Under the pieces are notes generated by a model. That model was not told the DNA's origin and did not search any database. It saw nothing but the letters and a program-made list of their open reading frames with translations. Below are positions 22,485 to 35,586 of a stretch of 64,000 nucleotides of DNA, piece after piece. The translations under genes and the position numbers were made by a program. The stretch's first letter is position 1; every line of letters begins with the position of its first letter. Source of the DNA: Alitta virens (lineage: Eukaryota > Annelida > Polychaeta > Phyllodocida > Nereididae); contig OW028575.1 in NCBI GenBank assembly GCA_932294295.1, positions 41,202,753-41,266,752 on the forward strand, given 5' to 3'.

Positions 22485-25400
22485 CCATTTGCGAAAAACG
22501 ACCATCCTCCTATCCCCAATCCCTTCAGATATTGTCCAGAACTTTGTACTTATGTGATGAATACTTTCTGGATTTTTAATATTTTAGTTTTTAAAGGATA
22601 TTGTAGTGAACAGGCTTAAAGAATAATATCTTGTCACTGTGTATATATCTATCAATGCATGGATTCACTTTTGAGTCTAACTTCCCTTCCTTTTTTCTTT
22701 TTTTCCATTTTTTTCTTCTTTTTTTTTTGCCATTAGCTGGTACCCCGAGTACTTGATCACGCCTGTCCCTGGAATTGGTGACCTGTGCTGGGTCATGGAG
22801 AGTTGCCAGACGTGCTTTAACCACGGCCTATCATCATTGTGCTGTGAGTGAGGGCGAATCTTCCCAACTCAACTCTTTTAATGAGGTTTTTGTTTTGTTG
22901 ATTGGAATAAACAAAGACACCAGAGGTCGCTTAAGCACGTCCAACTGGCCCTTGCAACCCCCCGGCGTTGGAGGCAACAACAGGTCAACTGGTGCAATCA
23001 ATTCTGCCCGTCTTTACAAACTTATTTTTATTTTTACATTTATTTCTGTCGGAATTTATGACTGAAATAAAGAAATAATATCCTTTGCTAAATTAATCAT
23101 ATTAGTCTTTGCATTCTTGAAGCAAGTGATACATGTTGATAAAGCTATTCTTTGTAAACAAAATACCTTTAATTATTTAAATATAGTTGTGTGGAGCAGT
23201 GATCTTAAAATACGCTTCTTTATGTGCCAATATTATAACTGAAACAAACAACAACGAAATCAATTGGACATGAAAATATGCTTGTTATATAAGCAGGGTT
23301 TTGTGATAATCTTATATTATGAAGTGTTTTGTTGGTGTTATTATGGATAAGTTTGACTGTTTAAATGAATCATTCCTATTCTTCATTTATTGAAATGAAC
23401 CGTGTAAGGGTGGTGCTAATAGGGGTAAATAGTTGTAAAATTATTATCTTTTTCTAATCAAAGGTTCTGGGTTGCACGCCTGTTGCCCTCCTCCCCTTTT
23501 CCTGACAGCCAAGAGCGTAAAATAATTGAGATGTGTCGAATGAGCAGTCACATGATCTGATGATCAAATGACCACGCTCTTATCATCTCTTATCTGACCG
23601 ATGGGGGGGGGGGCGCAGGGGGTTGCTGGTGTGAGGGGGGGGGGGTCTTTGGGGGGCTGATCTGTACGCACGTTTGCACCGCCCCGGGGGCTGCTCCCCC
23701 CTCCCCGTTCTAGACAATTTGGCTAATGACGGCTTTCCTTAATTATTGTGATAATAAGTAGAGTGCCAATGACATCTTTTCCAATCGTTGAATATCAATT
23801 AGTGTGGTTTTTGGAGCACTCTTGCTCCTATCTCCCAATCGCTGGCTCCCCTCTCTTTATTTTTGTCAGTGCGCGTGCTCCTCTATCTGTCTGTCGCGTC
23901 CCCCCGAGGGGCCCCCCGTCAATTCTCGCCGGCATCATGACAGGTCGGACGTGACGTCGCCCGGGAACTTAGTCTGGGGGGCGCCCCCCCCCCCTCCCTT
24001 TAAACACCAAAAATCACGGTGCCTCTGCAGGAAGAGCTGCAGACGGTGTAATTAAATTGACCACATTGTTTGCAGAGCAAGTTAGATATTGACTCATTTT
24101 AATTGTGTGTACAATTTATCTGTTATTTAATTTTGATAGGCTTACACAATACGATGTTGTTGTAGGGTCCATATTTTCATGTCAGTACTTTTAGAATTAT
24201 GCAATAACACCTTTTCCACGATTTAAAAACTCATAACTCCTTTATTCACAAGTATACTGTATATTAAAAAAATGTATTTCCATTATGATACAATGAAAAT
24301 TTATAATAGGCCTACGAGAAAAAAAAAACAGAGATCTTAAAAATAAAAAAGAGCAAAATCTGTAAATATCTAAATTTTATCTTCACTGATAAAAGGTAGA
24401 CAATGTAATTCAACAAGCTTTTTAAAACAGAGGAAATATCAATTATTATTCACCAGATTAATTTGATATGTTCGAATTTTATTTGTGTATTATTCACGGA
24501 TTCTACTATTACACTATAGATTTAATTTCATGATTTATAAGCAAAGGTTGGCCTTAATTCTTAAGGCGAATATCTAACACTATTGGAGTTCTTAAGTACA
24601 TTGCGGAATGCGGATGTTATTGTCTATTAATTGGTCACGGTTGGTTAAATGCATTTGTTGTTTTCTATTTTCAACTGCAGTGAGTTTTAATACCATACAT
24701 TTTCTTTTCATTTATACTTATGCATTTCGGGGCGAAGACTTAAGTTGAAAATTAATTTAAATTCACGAATGAGAACAGACATATGAAAATAAGAAAAGCT
24801 ATGGTACTATCGCTAGGTAAGTTATTCATTTTATGCTTAAAATGAACGAATTTTGAGAACTTGTGACATTTGTTATGAAAAGATTGATAAATGGGTGAAT
24901 GATTAAGAAGAAATCCATGCCATCATAAACAATCGAAAAACTGCGACTGACCTTTTTTTCATATTTAATTGAAGAGCGACATTAATTTGCTATTTTCGAA
25001 AGATCTAAGGTAATTAGCACAGCTGGCCCGCTTCTGCTCTTTGTCTTAACAATCTAATTACAGCAGAGATAATTCGCAGGAGCCAAGATCGACCAAGCTC
25101 TGTCCAATTGGTGTTATATTTCAAGCCCTGATAATTATTACATCGAGTCGATCATCTTAAATGGTTACTGTAAAAATTACGCTAATTGCATTAGGAGGCT
25201 AATTAATGGAGACAGTGCAGCACCAGTGAGAGAAAGAGATGTCTTTTTTAAGGGGGGGGGGGGGGGAGGAGAGAAGGGGGTGGGTGGTTGGAAGGCGATA
25301 CAGCTGCCCCAAGACTGTTTAACAGAAAGTATTCCTTCAAAAATCTAACATCTATAAGGATATATGATAGACTTGTGTTCATTGTTTTTTTTTATAAAGG

Positions 25401-27226
25401 ATAATAACTTAAAAGGCGATAATAGCAATTAAGTATACATTTTGAATGTAAACTCACAGGCCTGATACAGCTATCTAATAATATAGGGGCATTTGGTATT
25501 TATATACATTATACAATTACAATTTTACTAACAGCGAATATGACTGGAATATGTATAATTTTTCAGTAGATCGATTTGATTTTTATTAATTGATTAGAAT
25601 TGAACTATTTGATGATTGCCAAAAAAATACACGCATACTTTATATATACACTGTATATATACGATCCTGTGAGCTACAGGGTTTTGCACGAATAACCTGT
25701 TCTTTTTATTTTGATTGTGGGGAGGGGGGGGGGGGTTGCAATGCAATTGGATCCGTGGCAGGGGACCTCAATTATGGCCCTAAATATCTTCCTCATAATC
25801 ACATTTGCACGACTCCATCAATTACGATTGCCCATGAAAAACTAGTACTTGACTGCGGGGCTGCGACATTATTTGAAGCATAGACAGACAGATAGATGGA
25901 CAGACTGAGACTGACAAACTGAGAGAAAGATGCACATTTGTACTCTGTATATCAATTATATGGAAATTTCAGCACAGTAGAACAGAATGTTCTCAAATGT
26001 GGTGTGGGAGAAAATCAGCTAAATAAAACATCAGACCAAGATTGAAATTGCTAATATGAATTGCTAAGTTAACTGTTTCTTAGAAGCTTTTTGATATTTT
26101 GCATATTTAAACTTGGCAAGATATTATTTGAGGGTACATTTTTGCGATAGTTTTTATGCTAAGTATTCCTCATAATAACATAAAATTTTCATCATTACAA
26201 TTCTTCCAATGTAGGAACTTTTTATGATATATAGTTTATCGAAGGATTCTTGACAGGAGCTTACTCTTTTTACATAGTGCGTCAATAAATTAAGGGCTCT
26301 GTTATCGGATTTAAAAGGCTAAAAGATATAGACACTTTCATTGCTCACTTACACTGTATGTTTTGAAATTAATTCCTAATATACCTGCTGGTCGTTACGG
26401 TGTCAGCCGCAGTGACATTCACATTCTCTCAAACCGCCCACAGAAACACAGAATGCCATGTAAATGAGGGAAGGATGGCAGACCTGGTTTAAGTGTTGAC
26501 TGTTAAGTGTCTTTGAAATTATTATTGCATAACTGGATCATTTACTCAGTTTTTAGAACGTAGAGTCGTTGAATTCACTGGGAAACATCAATAGTCTGCC
26601 TCACAATACAATATTATATTTCTTTGCCATATATCTTAACTTTTCACGAGCTCTCTTTATTCTTTCTTTGCTTTTTCTATATCTACAAATCTATAGCATG
26701 TTTTTATCGCTTAAATCCGGATAACAAACCTTCTTGGTGTATAAGACCAGAGTAATATTCAAGGCTATATTATTCGTATTCTAAGTTGTTTTTATTTAAT
26801 GTATTTACAACAACCTTGTCCTCCTTGATACAGTTTAATAGTGGTGTTTAATATTGATGTTTACAGTCATTAGTTTGGAAGTGTACTGCTGCATATCTGA
26901 CGCAAAGTGTCACATTTAGCTCAACAGACAGACATAGCTATTGCCACAAATGTTTATAATTGATGTTCGTATTACATGTATATGGCAAATCTGGCGTCGG
27001 AATGAAAAAGAAATAGTAAAGACTAGGATTTAACCAGAAGATGCAGATGTAAACAAAACGCATATACTACTAAATTACAAAATCATCTTAAGATAGTTCA
27101 TAGATTTGTGAAGAAAATTGACAGACCTGTTAATAAAAATGATAGGTCTATTCTTAAAGACAAAATTGTCCGATTTTGCTCAAGATAAAAGACAGACTCG
27201 TAAATGAAATGAAAGGATGATCCTAC

Positions 27227-27400
27227 CTGCAGGAAGTTAGCCACTTCCGCTCTGTCCCTGTCTGACAAAGTTGTTACGTCACTGCGTAACGGCGAGAGCA
27301 CGGGGTATTCCACTTTGACGATTTGCAGGATCCAAAAAAAATGAAACTTGTAGATTCTTTGCAGCCGTAGCACAAAGAGAGACTTGGGTCTTCAAATGTG
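27227..27400 (-). promoter_or_regulatory. Candidate DRGX 5' non-coding exon / promoter-proximal region
   Basis: On the minus strand, a CpG-rich stretch with TTACGTCAC and GAGCGGAAGTGG runs into CTTCCTGCAG/GTAGGA, a fair splice donor at 27227. It is followed by 5.7 kb before the TTTTTCTTTTTCAG acceptor of coding exon 1. The transcription start is not identifiable and the upper boundary is approximate. It could equally be an unrelated regulatory patch. Confidence 0.25.
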
Positions 27401-30400
27401 GGTCTTCTGTTTGATCGAAGGTTGTCTGGTTGACATGTAATAATGTCTATGGTTGCTCATCAATTGATATGGTACTTATCGAATACTGCTGAACTGAATG
27501 GTCCTTTTTGGTAATGGATGCTTCGGAGATTGTCCTCTGATGTATGCAGACAAGTATATCATTGAGGAATTCCTTTTTATAGTTTTTCAGTTATGGATCT
27601 GTTCAACGTCTTCTGAATATAATGCTTACTCCGCTCAAACGATAATGGATGTTATGGTAGACCACGTGCACTTGCTATCCAAGAGATGCTCCTTACTAGC
27701 TTGCAAACGATGTTCTAAGCATCAGCAGCTGGGATGCGGAAGGGGCTGTATTGGCCTCTGATTCTTCACTCCTCATCCCTCGCCTTTTATGTGCAGGAGG
27801 GCTGCTGAGGTTGGGGGGGGGGGGGGGCGGCGCTGCGCCGCATCATGCAGCTAATCGCATAATTTCATTTCTTCTCCCGCCGTCAACCCCCCCCCCCCTT
27901 CCCCGAGTCCTAGGCTGTCTCAGCAGCCGCATCAGTCGCCAGTCAGCATCCACGGGGCACCCTCCGATACACAAGATCACACAGGCATCTTTGGGATGCA
28001 GTCAGTTCCATCAGCATCTCTGGTAGATACTACAGTACATTTACATCTTGTGTTAAACTTTTGATTTTTTTTTACTTATACTTTTTTAATTTAGTCAGTT
28101 TATTTCAATGTCTGTCCAAAAAAATTGATATTATCTTACCAATAAAGAAATTTGAGTATTTTAATCTCATTATCAATTGACAAATGTTTAAGCTTTAAGT
28201 GTGCGTTGTTTGTCACACGCGCTTTTACGCAACGATACCTGCCACAAACTCTCCATCTTTAGTATCTCAAAACTCCTCTATAAGTAATTAATATCTATTA
28301 GTAATTAACATTTAAAAGTATGTTTTCATTAAAGATGGTATATTTCAAACAGATCAGACGTTGCTTCAATTACTTTGCTTGTTTAGGCGATTGTTTGTCA
28401 CATATAGTTTATCACACCACGGCTTAATATGAGCCAGGAATATGAGCTTTGTAATTACAAACGGCCATTGATATGATTGGTTACATGCGGGGTGCGACCC
28501 TGGCTGCTTGATACTACATGTGCATTATGATTATGATTATGTCCATTCCATCGAATTTGCCTTGTAATCAATCTTTAGGGGGCCTGGTCTGTTCTTGGAT
28601 CCCAGCGATCGATGTTCCAGCAACTCAATTACCACGCTTCCTAATCAAGTCAAGATATTATAAATATTGGAATACAATTGAACAAGCGCTTAAAGTATTT
28701 AGTAGGGAGGCAGGGTGTGCCCCGCGGGCCCCAGGGGGCAGCACTTGCAACTGTGGCATGAAGGGGCATGGCGCATACGCCACCAGTGATAATCGTGTTA
28801 GGCCGCATTGAGCAAATTACGCCAGTAATGACGCTGTGTAAATCATATCAAGAAATAATCGAATTGCCTCTAAATAAATTTGTGTGTGCGCCGGCCCAAG
28901 GTCAGCTAGCAAAAGCAGCCTGCCAATTTGAGGTGGTGCCCTCTCAAAGGCCCCTCTGCTTCCGGGTCAAAGGTCATGTTTTTCTGCCTTCCTGGCATTT
29001 CCTGCCTCCTTCTCCCAGTCACATTGAATGCTTGGTTCATATACAATATCAATTTGAAACATTGTGTCAGTTATTCGTAAGAGACTTTGAAATAACAAAT
29101 TCCGCTTTACCAACATGAGCCATTGTATGAAATTGAGAAAATTAAAAAAAATTTAGAATCGGGCATTTGCAAGACAGCAGATTGAAGTTAATTCCCTGAA
29201 TTGCATTTTGAATGTTTAGGCGTTGAAATTGCATTGCCCATTTTTGTGAAACTGCTGTAGACAATGTTTTATAACATTGCACTGTACAAAGTCATTGCAC
29301 AAAGTTTCTACTAGAGAAATGTCCGCGACGCTTGATTAAATTCCTGGCTGGAAATAATTCTTGCATGAAGGCAATTTAGTGAAGGGCTTTTGAGAAACAG
29401 AAAGGACTTGTGTTGATTTGCATGATTAAGAGATATTTGCCAATTAGTCGTCATATTCATGGGAATAACCTTGCCTAGTTGAGAGAGACTCAAGTGTGCT
29501 TGATCCGATCCGGCCAATTAGTGTGGAGTGCTTAACTTTGCCTTGCAACCATTCATTTAAGCGAGGGGTACCTCAAGGATAACACACTGTCAATGTCACC
29601 ATGAATATTATCTCATGAAGCACCTTCCCTTTGATTGTGAGATTATAACAGATTGAACAAATTATTCCATCGATTTGGCGCGCCCAGCAACTTCCACTCT
29701 GAGCAGACGATCGTTCTTGGAGTGTTTTTGTTCTGGCGCCATCATGAGCGCCCCCTTGCGTGAAGGAGGCTGACGACATACCGTCCACTTTAATGCACAA
29801 TTAATCTGGCGTAATGCGTTTACCATGCGTTCCACTAGCACACTTCACAAATTCTTCCTCATATATGGCTGATATACGTTTTATGGCATCCTTTGTATGG
29901 ACGGCAAGTGCTACGATTCAGGAGGCTGGTGACGCAAATAACTTCATCATTTTGATATATTTGCCAAATAATGCTGGATTGATTAGATCAACTTATGTGT
30001 GATAGTTGAATAATTATTTATTGATAAGTGTTGTTCATGTCAATATAGGATTGATATACTAAAATCCGATTAATATTATATATATATTCTTTTATTGACA
30101 ACGCAATATCAGTGCAGATACATGTGTCATAAAAAATAAAGCAAAGGAAGAGAAGAAAATAATAATATATACATATAAATAAAGAAAATGTAATAAAATA
30201 AAGGCATGAAATTTTTCTAAAACGCTATAATAAAAACATAAATAACTATATACAGCACCAGGTAATGAACTAATAATAAATATATGTATCTTTGAGCACC
30301 TAGTACAATTATTCATGACTCACATTTTATTGTCGCACAAACGTATGACGTTACTGATACTCGCAGCCGCAACGAAGCTCCAGATAATATTATTGTAGAT

Positions 30401-30449
30401 TTTGTATCTTATTTTATTGTCTCAATGCTACTGATAAAAAAAAAAGCAA
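27401..30449. other. Gene desert, no gene seen
   Basis: It holds a 15-base G run (27813-27827), a C run near 27890 and GC-rich patches at 27.75-28.0 and 28.7-29.0 kb. Open frames up to 116 codons (28768-29118 plus) show no family resemblance. Confidence 0.4.
28964..28976 (+). promoter_or_regulatory. DR1 nuclear-receptor element
   Basis: GGGTCAAAGGTCA is an exact direct repeat of two half-sites spaced by one base (RXR/HNF4-type DR1). It lies in a moderately GC-rich patch of the gene desert. Motif match only. Confidence 0.4.
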
Positions 30450-30665
30450 ACATAAGATGATAAGGATTGGAATCCACACCATGCTATACATGTACGCCAT
30501 TATAGGTGGTATCTTTTGCTTGACCCAGCATTATCACCAAGTCCCAAGTCCACGACACCATCAATTTAACTGAGTGCCTGCATGGGCCAGGAATCGAACC
30601 TAAGGCCCTTAACAGAGCTGGTCAATGTGTTAACTGGCCGAAGCCTTAACCACTAGGCCATGTAG
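30450..30665 (-). mobile_element. tRNA-derived SINE, family 2
   Basis: Reading the minus strand, the element starts TGGCCTAGTGGTTAAGGC (A box) and has GGTTCGATTCC (B box) about 45 bases on. A body ending ...GTGTGGATTCCAATCCTTATC follows, up to a run of T bases (a run of A on the plus strand). Fragments of the same body recur at 12375-12475 and 32385-32455. The tRNA stems are decayed, so it is not a working tRNA gene. Confidence 0.75.
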
Positions 30666-31454
30666 TTTTAATACCTCTTGATTTGTAACACTAAATTATT
30701 ACCAGCTATGCTTATGTTAAACGTGCGATCAAGCAAATGCATTATGAGCACTGAGCTAATTGTCAGTTGATAGTTAACTGTTGATAATCTAGGGTTGCCA
30801 CTTGGTGCATTACCTGCCGGGACAGTTGAAGTCGGGGGGGGGGGGGGCACTCTCCGAGTACAAAATAATTTCAGCAACATTTTAGAATTTCAGTGGTTTT
30901 TGTTTGTTTTTTGTTCAATATATTTTGCCTTAATAAACAGGAAAACAGGCCTATATCCGGTATACTGTAACTAGAATATTTCATTCAAAAGAATATTTTG
31001 ACAAGTGGTGATATATAAAATTGAAAATGGAAGCCAGTTGTGGATTCGATATACATGCAAGGTCAAATGGTTTTCAGTAACACGATTTCTCCTATTTTCA
31101 CAATCTGATCAGTTGTTATGTGAGTTTTATTTACAGACATGTATACATAATGTGTTTAAATGCAAACAGTAGGAAAGCAACTCCCCCCTGTTGCTGAGTG
31201 AGGAAAGGAGGGGAGGGGGGGGGGGCTAAGCCGGCTGAGACGGCGGCCTGAGCACAGATCTCGGGAGCCAAGGGCTGAGAAGGCTGTAACATGGCCACTT
31301 CTCCAATTACTTATTATGAGACGAACTTCAAGACAAGCAAATAGGATTAACCCATTAGGCGCTTCTAATAGCATAAGCAGGCTTAATCTAAATGAGTTAC
31401 TAGGCATCCCACTGGGGTCAGGTGGCCGCACAGCATTGGCCCACCAAACTAACC

Positions 31455-31468
31455 GTTACCATGGCAAC
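31455..31468. promoter_or_regulatory. Perfect palindromic RFX X-box
   Basis: GTTACCATGGCAAC is an exact 14-bp palindromic X-box, the highest-affinity site type for RFX factors. It lies 10 kb upstream of DRGX coding exon 1 in a non-repetitive patch (about 31.2-31.9 kb). Confidence 0.5.
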
Positions 31469-31962
31469 CGCCACCAAATTTCCACGTTTTACTCTAATAC
31501 GATTCTTGGCATTACGTTGTACGGCAGGCGATTAGGGCTCCCCCTGTTGTTTGATGGAGAACTTGATCTCCGCCAAGCGTTAAGCTGATCAAATGTAAGC
31601 GAGCTCAAGTCGACCAATCCAGCTGTTTTAGGAGACCTTAATAAGCTTAAGCCTTTCTGCTGTTGCAGCCTCCTCTGCCTCTCAGCTTCTTGGCCAGGTC
31701 TTAAATCTTCAACAAAGGAATAATTAAACTCATCTCAAGTGTGCTAAACAATCGCCTCAGCTTAATTACAGGTGGCCTTAGAATGCGCAACTCCCCTTCA
31801 GGAGCCATTTGCAATTCTCTTGGTTTCAAAATTCCTGATTTTTGCTCTCCTAATCCAGAGTCATGAGAAATGCATGGCGTCATGTGACCTCGCTGCCCCT
31901 TGCCTTCTACTGTATCTTTGCATAATAGAACCTCGTTTCAAGGTAACTCAAAAGACTCTTTG

Positions 31963-31991
31963 AATTATACTACTACTACTAATAATAATAA

Positions 31992-32047
<56 letters not shown>

Positions 32048-32180
32048 TTACTACTACTACTATTACTATTATTACGACTATTATGACTACTACTAATACC
32101 TAATACTACTACTACTACTACTGCTGCTTCTACTAATACTACTAATACTACTACTGCTACTACTTTTACTATTACTATTG

Positions 32181-32231
<51 letters not shown>

Positions 32232-32232
32232 G
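31963..32232. repeat. (TAC/ACT)n trinucleotide array
   Basis: About 270 bp of ACT/TAC triplets with AAT variants. It creates poly-Thr and poly-Ser frames that are not genes. Confidence 0.97.
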
Positions 32233-32384
32233 CAGGGCTGCGTATCAATAATAAATATATTTGTTTCTATCAATCTGACAATATTCATAGCAATGTGACT
32301 AGAAACCAACAAATTCTGGATTCATGAAATTCATTGTAAATGTGTCTGAAACTCACATGACCAGCTGCCCGAGGCAGACGTGCT

Positions 32385-32455
32385 GATAAGATGATAAAGC
32401 TTGGAGTCCACACCATGTTACACATGGTACCCGAAACCTTCAGCAGAGCTGGCAA
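32385..32455 (-). mobile_element. Fragment of SINE family 2
   Basis: GATGATAAAGCTTGGAGTCC, then ACACCATGTTACACATGGTACC and CAGCAGAGCTGG match parts of the element at 30450-30665 in order, with an internal deletion. Confidence 0.5.
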
Positions 32456-32517
32456 CGAGTTGTTGCATTTAATGTGAAATATTGGTAAAATATACTGTTT
32501 ATTTATCTCTTATTATA

Positions 32518-32625
32518 GAAGGTAATATTAAGTTATTTGTTACAGAGATGGATTTGGATCTATTGGAAGTTGGGGGTTGATTCACTGCTAACATTTCTAT
32601 CCATTATGTACTGCTCCGTGGTTTC
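32518..32625. repeat. Dispersed duplicate (first copy)
   Basis: GAAGGTAAT...TACAGAGATGG..., AGTTGGGG and CATTT(C/A)TATCCATT...TGCT..TCCGTGG recur in the same order at 33541-33635, about 1 kb downstream. It may be a diverged local duplication or two copies of an unnamed repeat. Confidence 0.55.
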
Positions 32626-33540
32626 ATTTTTTTAATCCTAGCCTAAATATAGTGCGTTACACTGCAATGTGGTATAATGTGGGCATAATTGCTATCACGT
32701 GCTATGAGGTGCTATAACTACACCCCCAGCACTAATTGTGATACATTTGAAGAGAAATGCATTAAGGCTGTGTGCGCTGCAAACACCCTAGGAGCTGATC
32801 TAATAAGGTCTGCACTGCGAGAGTGGTAACAGTTTGATTTGATGATGGTAGTGGCTAGCAATGGCTATGTGGAGATTATTTGATTAACTATTTTGCCCTT
32901 GCATCATTTATGGCATATTTGCTGCAGTCAAACGTCGCATCAAACAATCAAGGCAAGTTGCTTTGTATCGGGGCTGGCTGTGCCACTGCCAGATAGCCAC
33001 TGGTCAAGTCATTGTTTGCATGCGGTGAAATTACCACTGTTACTGAAAAAACTGACTGTAGAATGTTTTATGGATAGAATTCAATGGTTGTACGGTGTAC
33101 CACTGAGTAGACCTTGATAGCACTGTAAAATCCTAGCTGTTAACAAGGTAACGAAATACATTGAGCTGAACCAGCAACTGATGTAGATTTGAGTGGACCT
33201 GTAGTGGGTTCAAGTCCTATTGGCAAAGTCTTGTAAGATAATGATAATGACAATTGTTTAAGCATTTATTCTTCACTAATGTGGCATACTGAGAGACATC
33301 CTATAATATAGCAGAATTCAAAACAAATGTCCTGTTTTTTGGCATGGAGCAGCACTTCATCGACAGAAAAGTTCCCAATAATTCAAATCACAACTTTCTA
33401 GCTGATTGAAATACTTCTGGGTAGGAAGTAACTTGGACATTTGCTATATTCGCCATTGTAATTCCCGCTTCTTTGTGACCACAAATTACGATAATGATGA
33501 CAAAATGGCAAGAAATTACCATTGCAAAGACAGGAAACTT

Positions 33541-33635
33541 GAAGGTAATTTGTACAGAGATGGGTTTCTATGGGTAAGAAAGTTGGGGCTTGCCCTTTTG
33601 GTAACATTTATATCCATTTTGTGCTTCTCCGTGGC
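33541..33635. repeat. Dispersed duplicate (second copy)
   Basis: Partner of 32518-32625. This copy lies within a 115-codon frame with one hydrophobic stretch (LGLALLVTFISILCFSVAYI). The frame is broken in the partner copy, so coding is unlikely. Three degenerate 30-35-bp units containing TTATACTATAGGGAC follow at 33666-33775. Confidence 0.55.
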
Positions 33636-33989
33636 ATATATATGTAAAAATAAGACCCAAAAAATTTGTTTTGGATTATACTATAGGGACTTTTTTTTTT
33701 TATATTATTATACTATAGGAACATTGATTTTAGATTGTACTATAGGGATTTGATTTTGGATTATACTACAGGGACTTAATTACCGCCAAATGAAATTTAC
33801 TCTAATGACAAAGAAAATCGATTCAGGCTTGCTTATGACAAATTATTTAATTAATGTGGGGCAGCTTTGCTATTTTTTTTTATCTATCATCATGGCAAGA
33901 AAAATTAATCTTAGAACTAATGTGGCCAGATGGCAAGGTAGGAATTTAGGGTTATAGGCAGGTAGGTAGGTTGGTAGGTTGAAAACTCA

Positions 33990-34990
33990 ATGGAGCCATG
34001 CCTCACCCTTCACTAAGGTATTAGAGAAGTTTTCAAGTCATTTTGGTACTTGGTATTAGAGAAGTTTTCAAGTCATTTTGGTACTTGGTATTAAAGAAGT
34101 TTTCAAGTCATTTTGGTACTTGGTATTAAAGAAGTTTTCAAGTCATTTTGATTACTATTAGAAAAGTTTTCATGTCATTTTGGCAATTGGTATTAGAGAA
34201 GTTTTCAAGTAATTTTGGTCATTGGTATTAGAGAAGTTTTCAAGTAATTTTGATTATTTGTAGTCGAGAAGTTTTCATATCATTTTGGTAATTGGGTATT
34301 AGAGAAGTTTTCATGTCATTTTGGTAATTGGTATTAGAGAAGTTTTCAAGTAATTTTGATTATTTGTAGTCGAGAAGTTTTCATATCATTTTGGTAATTG
34401 GGTATTAGAGAAGTTTTCATGTCATTTTGGTAATTGGTATTAGAGAAGTTTTCAAGTAATTTTGATTATTTGTAGTCGAGAAGTTTTCATATCATTTTGG
34501 TAATTGGGTATTAGAGAAGTTTTCATGTCATTTTGGTAATTGGTATTAGAGAAGTTTTCAAGTAATTTTGGTCATTGGTATTAGAGAAGTTTTCAAGTAA
34601 TTTTGATTATTTGTAGTCGAGAAGTTTTCATATCATTTTGGTAATTGGGTATTAGAGAAGTTTTCATGTCATTTTGGTAATTGGTATTAGAGAAGTTTTC
34701 AAGTAATTTTGATTATTTGTAGTCGAGAAGTTTTCATATCATTTTGGTAATTGGGTATTAGAGAAGTTTTCAAGTCATTTTGATTATTAATAGTCAAGAT
34801 GTTTTCATTTTGGTAATTGGGTATTAGAGAAGTTTTCAAGTCATTTTGGTAATTGGGTATAGAGAAGTTTTCAAGTAATTTTGGTAATTGGATATCAGAG
34901 AAGTTTTCAAGTCAATTTGATTATTGGTATTAGAGAAGCTTTCAAGTCATTTTGGTAATTGAGAAGTTTGTAAGTCATTTTGGTAATTGG
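33990..34990. repeat. 35-bp minisatellite with a 106-bp higher-order repeat
   Basis: About 28 tandem copies of a unit near TATTAGAGAAGTTTTCAAGT followed by CATTTTGGTAATTGG. In the centre, three variants (one with GATTATTTGTAGTCG) form a 106-bp block. Its marker starts at about 34252, 34358, 34464, 34605 and 34711; one interval carries one extra 35-bp unit. The ends are more diverged than the centre, as expected from unequal exchange. Confidence 0.95.
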
Positions 34991-35306
34991 GCATTTGAAA
35001 CACATATATACTGATTTATTGACTACCATAATTGGCTAATAACAAAAACTACCACATCTTAAATAATAGAGCACAATTACCAGTGTTAAGTTACAGACAC
35101 AAGTTACCTGAGGCGAATATTGTGAAATTAACATAACTTGAATCATTAGGCCAAGTTATCATGAAAGTTTAGGGTATTATCCCGCTCATTTCAATTGAGC
35201 TGTCAGGTTTGCCATTTTTTTTACAGTGTGTCCTGACTATGACATGATATTGAAATGAAGTTATTTGTTTTGAATAATTGATTTAAGGAGTACATCCATT
35301 TATCTT

Positions 35307-35333
35307 TACAGTGTCCTCCAAAAGTACTGGGAC
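35307..35333 (+). mobile_element. Possible Tc1/mariner-type terminus
   Basis: TACAGTGTCCTCCAAAAGTA followed by CTGGGACA has the look of a Tc1/mariner inverted-repeat end preceded by TA. No matching second end was found nearby, so this would be a solitary or degraded terminus. Confidence 0.3.
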
Positions 35334-35498
35334 AACTTGAAAAACACGTGTAGTACCGGGTGCATGCTATAAAAATAAAACTGTGATGGATTTAGGATGC
35401 TGACAAACTGATCAAGTTTTATTCAATATGTTGGCCCATCTTATTCACTAATTTTGCATTCTTACATTGGTATAAGCGATCTCAGGCATTGGCTAAAT

Positions 35499-35586
35499 AT
35501 ATACACTAATGGACTTTAAAAACGCATAGGTAAAACATGTTGTACAAACCCGAGATAATGCGTAATTAAAGTCCATTAGTGTATAT
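35499..35586. mobile_element. Short 88-bp inverted-repeat element
   Basis: ATATACACTAATGGACTTTA at the left end is exactly complementary to TAAAGTCCATTAGTGTATAT at the right, and the match weakens toward the centre (ACGCAT/ATGCGT). A minimal MITE or hairpin element; only one copy was seen in the window. Confidence 0.75.

Larger units (their letters stand above)
21498..27226. other. Upstream region of DRGX, no coding exon seen
   Basis: Mostly AT-rich with a few GC-rich patches (23.5-24.0 kb) and G/C runs at 21673-21690 and 25252-25266. If the candidate exon near 27.3 kb is real, this would be a 5.7-kb intron in the 5'UTR. Homeodomain-core TAATTA sites are frequent, but that is expected from composition. 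Confidence 0.4.

Noticed and set aside
28768..29118. 116-codon plus-strand frame near a GC-rich patch
   Set aside because: No domain or splice signals were seen. The patch looks more like non-coding regulatory DNA.
31900..32184. Poly-Thr and poly-Ser frames
   Set aside because: They are products of the TAC/ACT trinucleotide array.
33406..33753. 115-codon frame with one hydrophobic segment
   Set aside because: It overlaps a duplicated block whose other copy is not open, and it runs into T-rich repeats.
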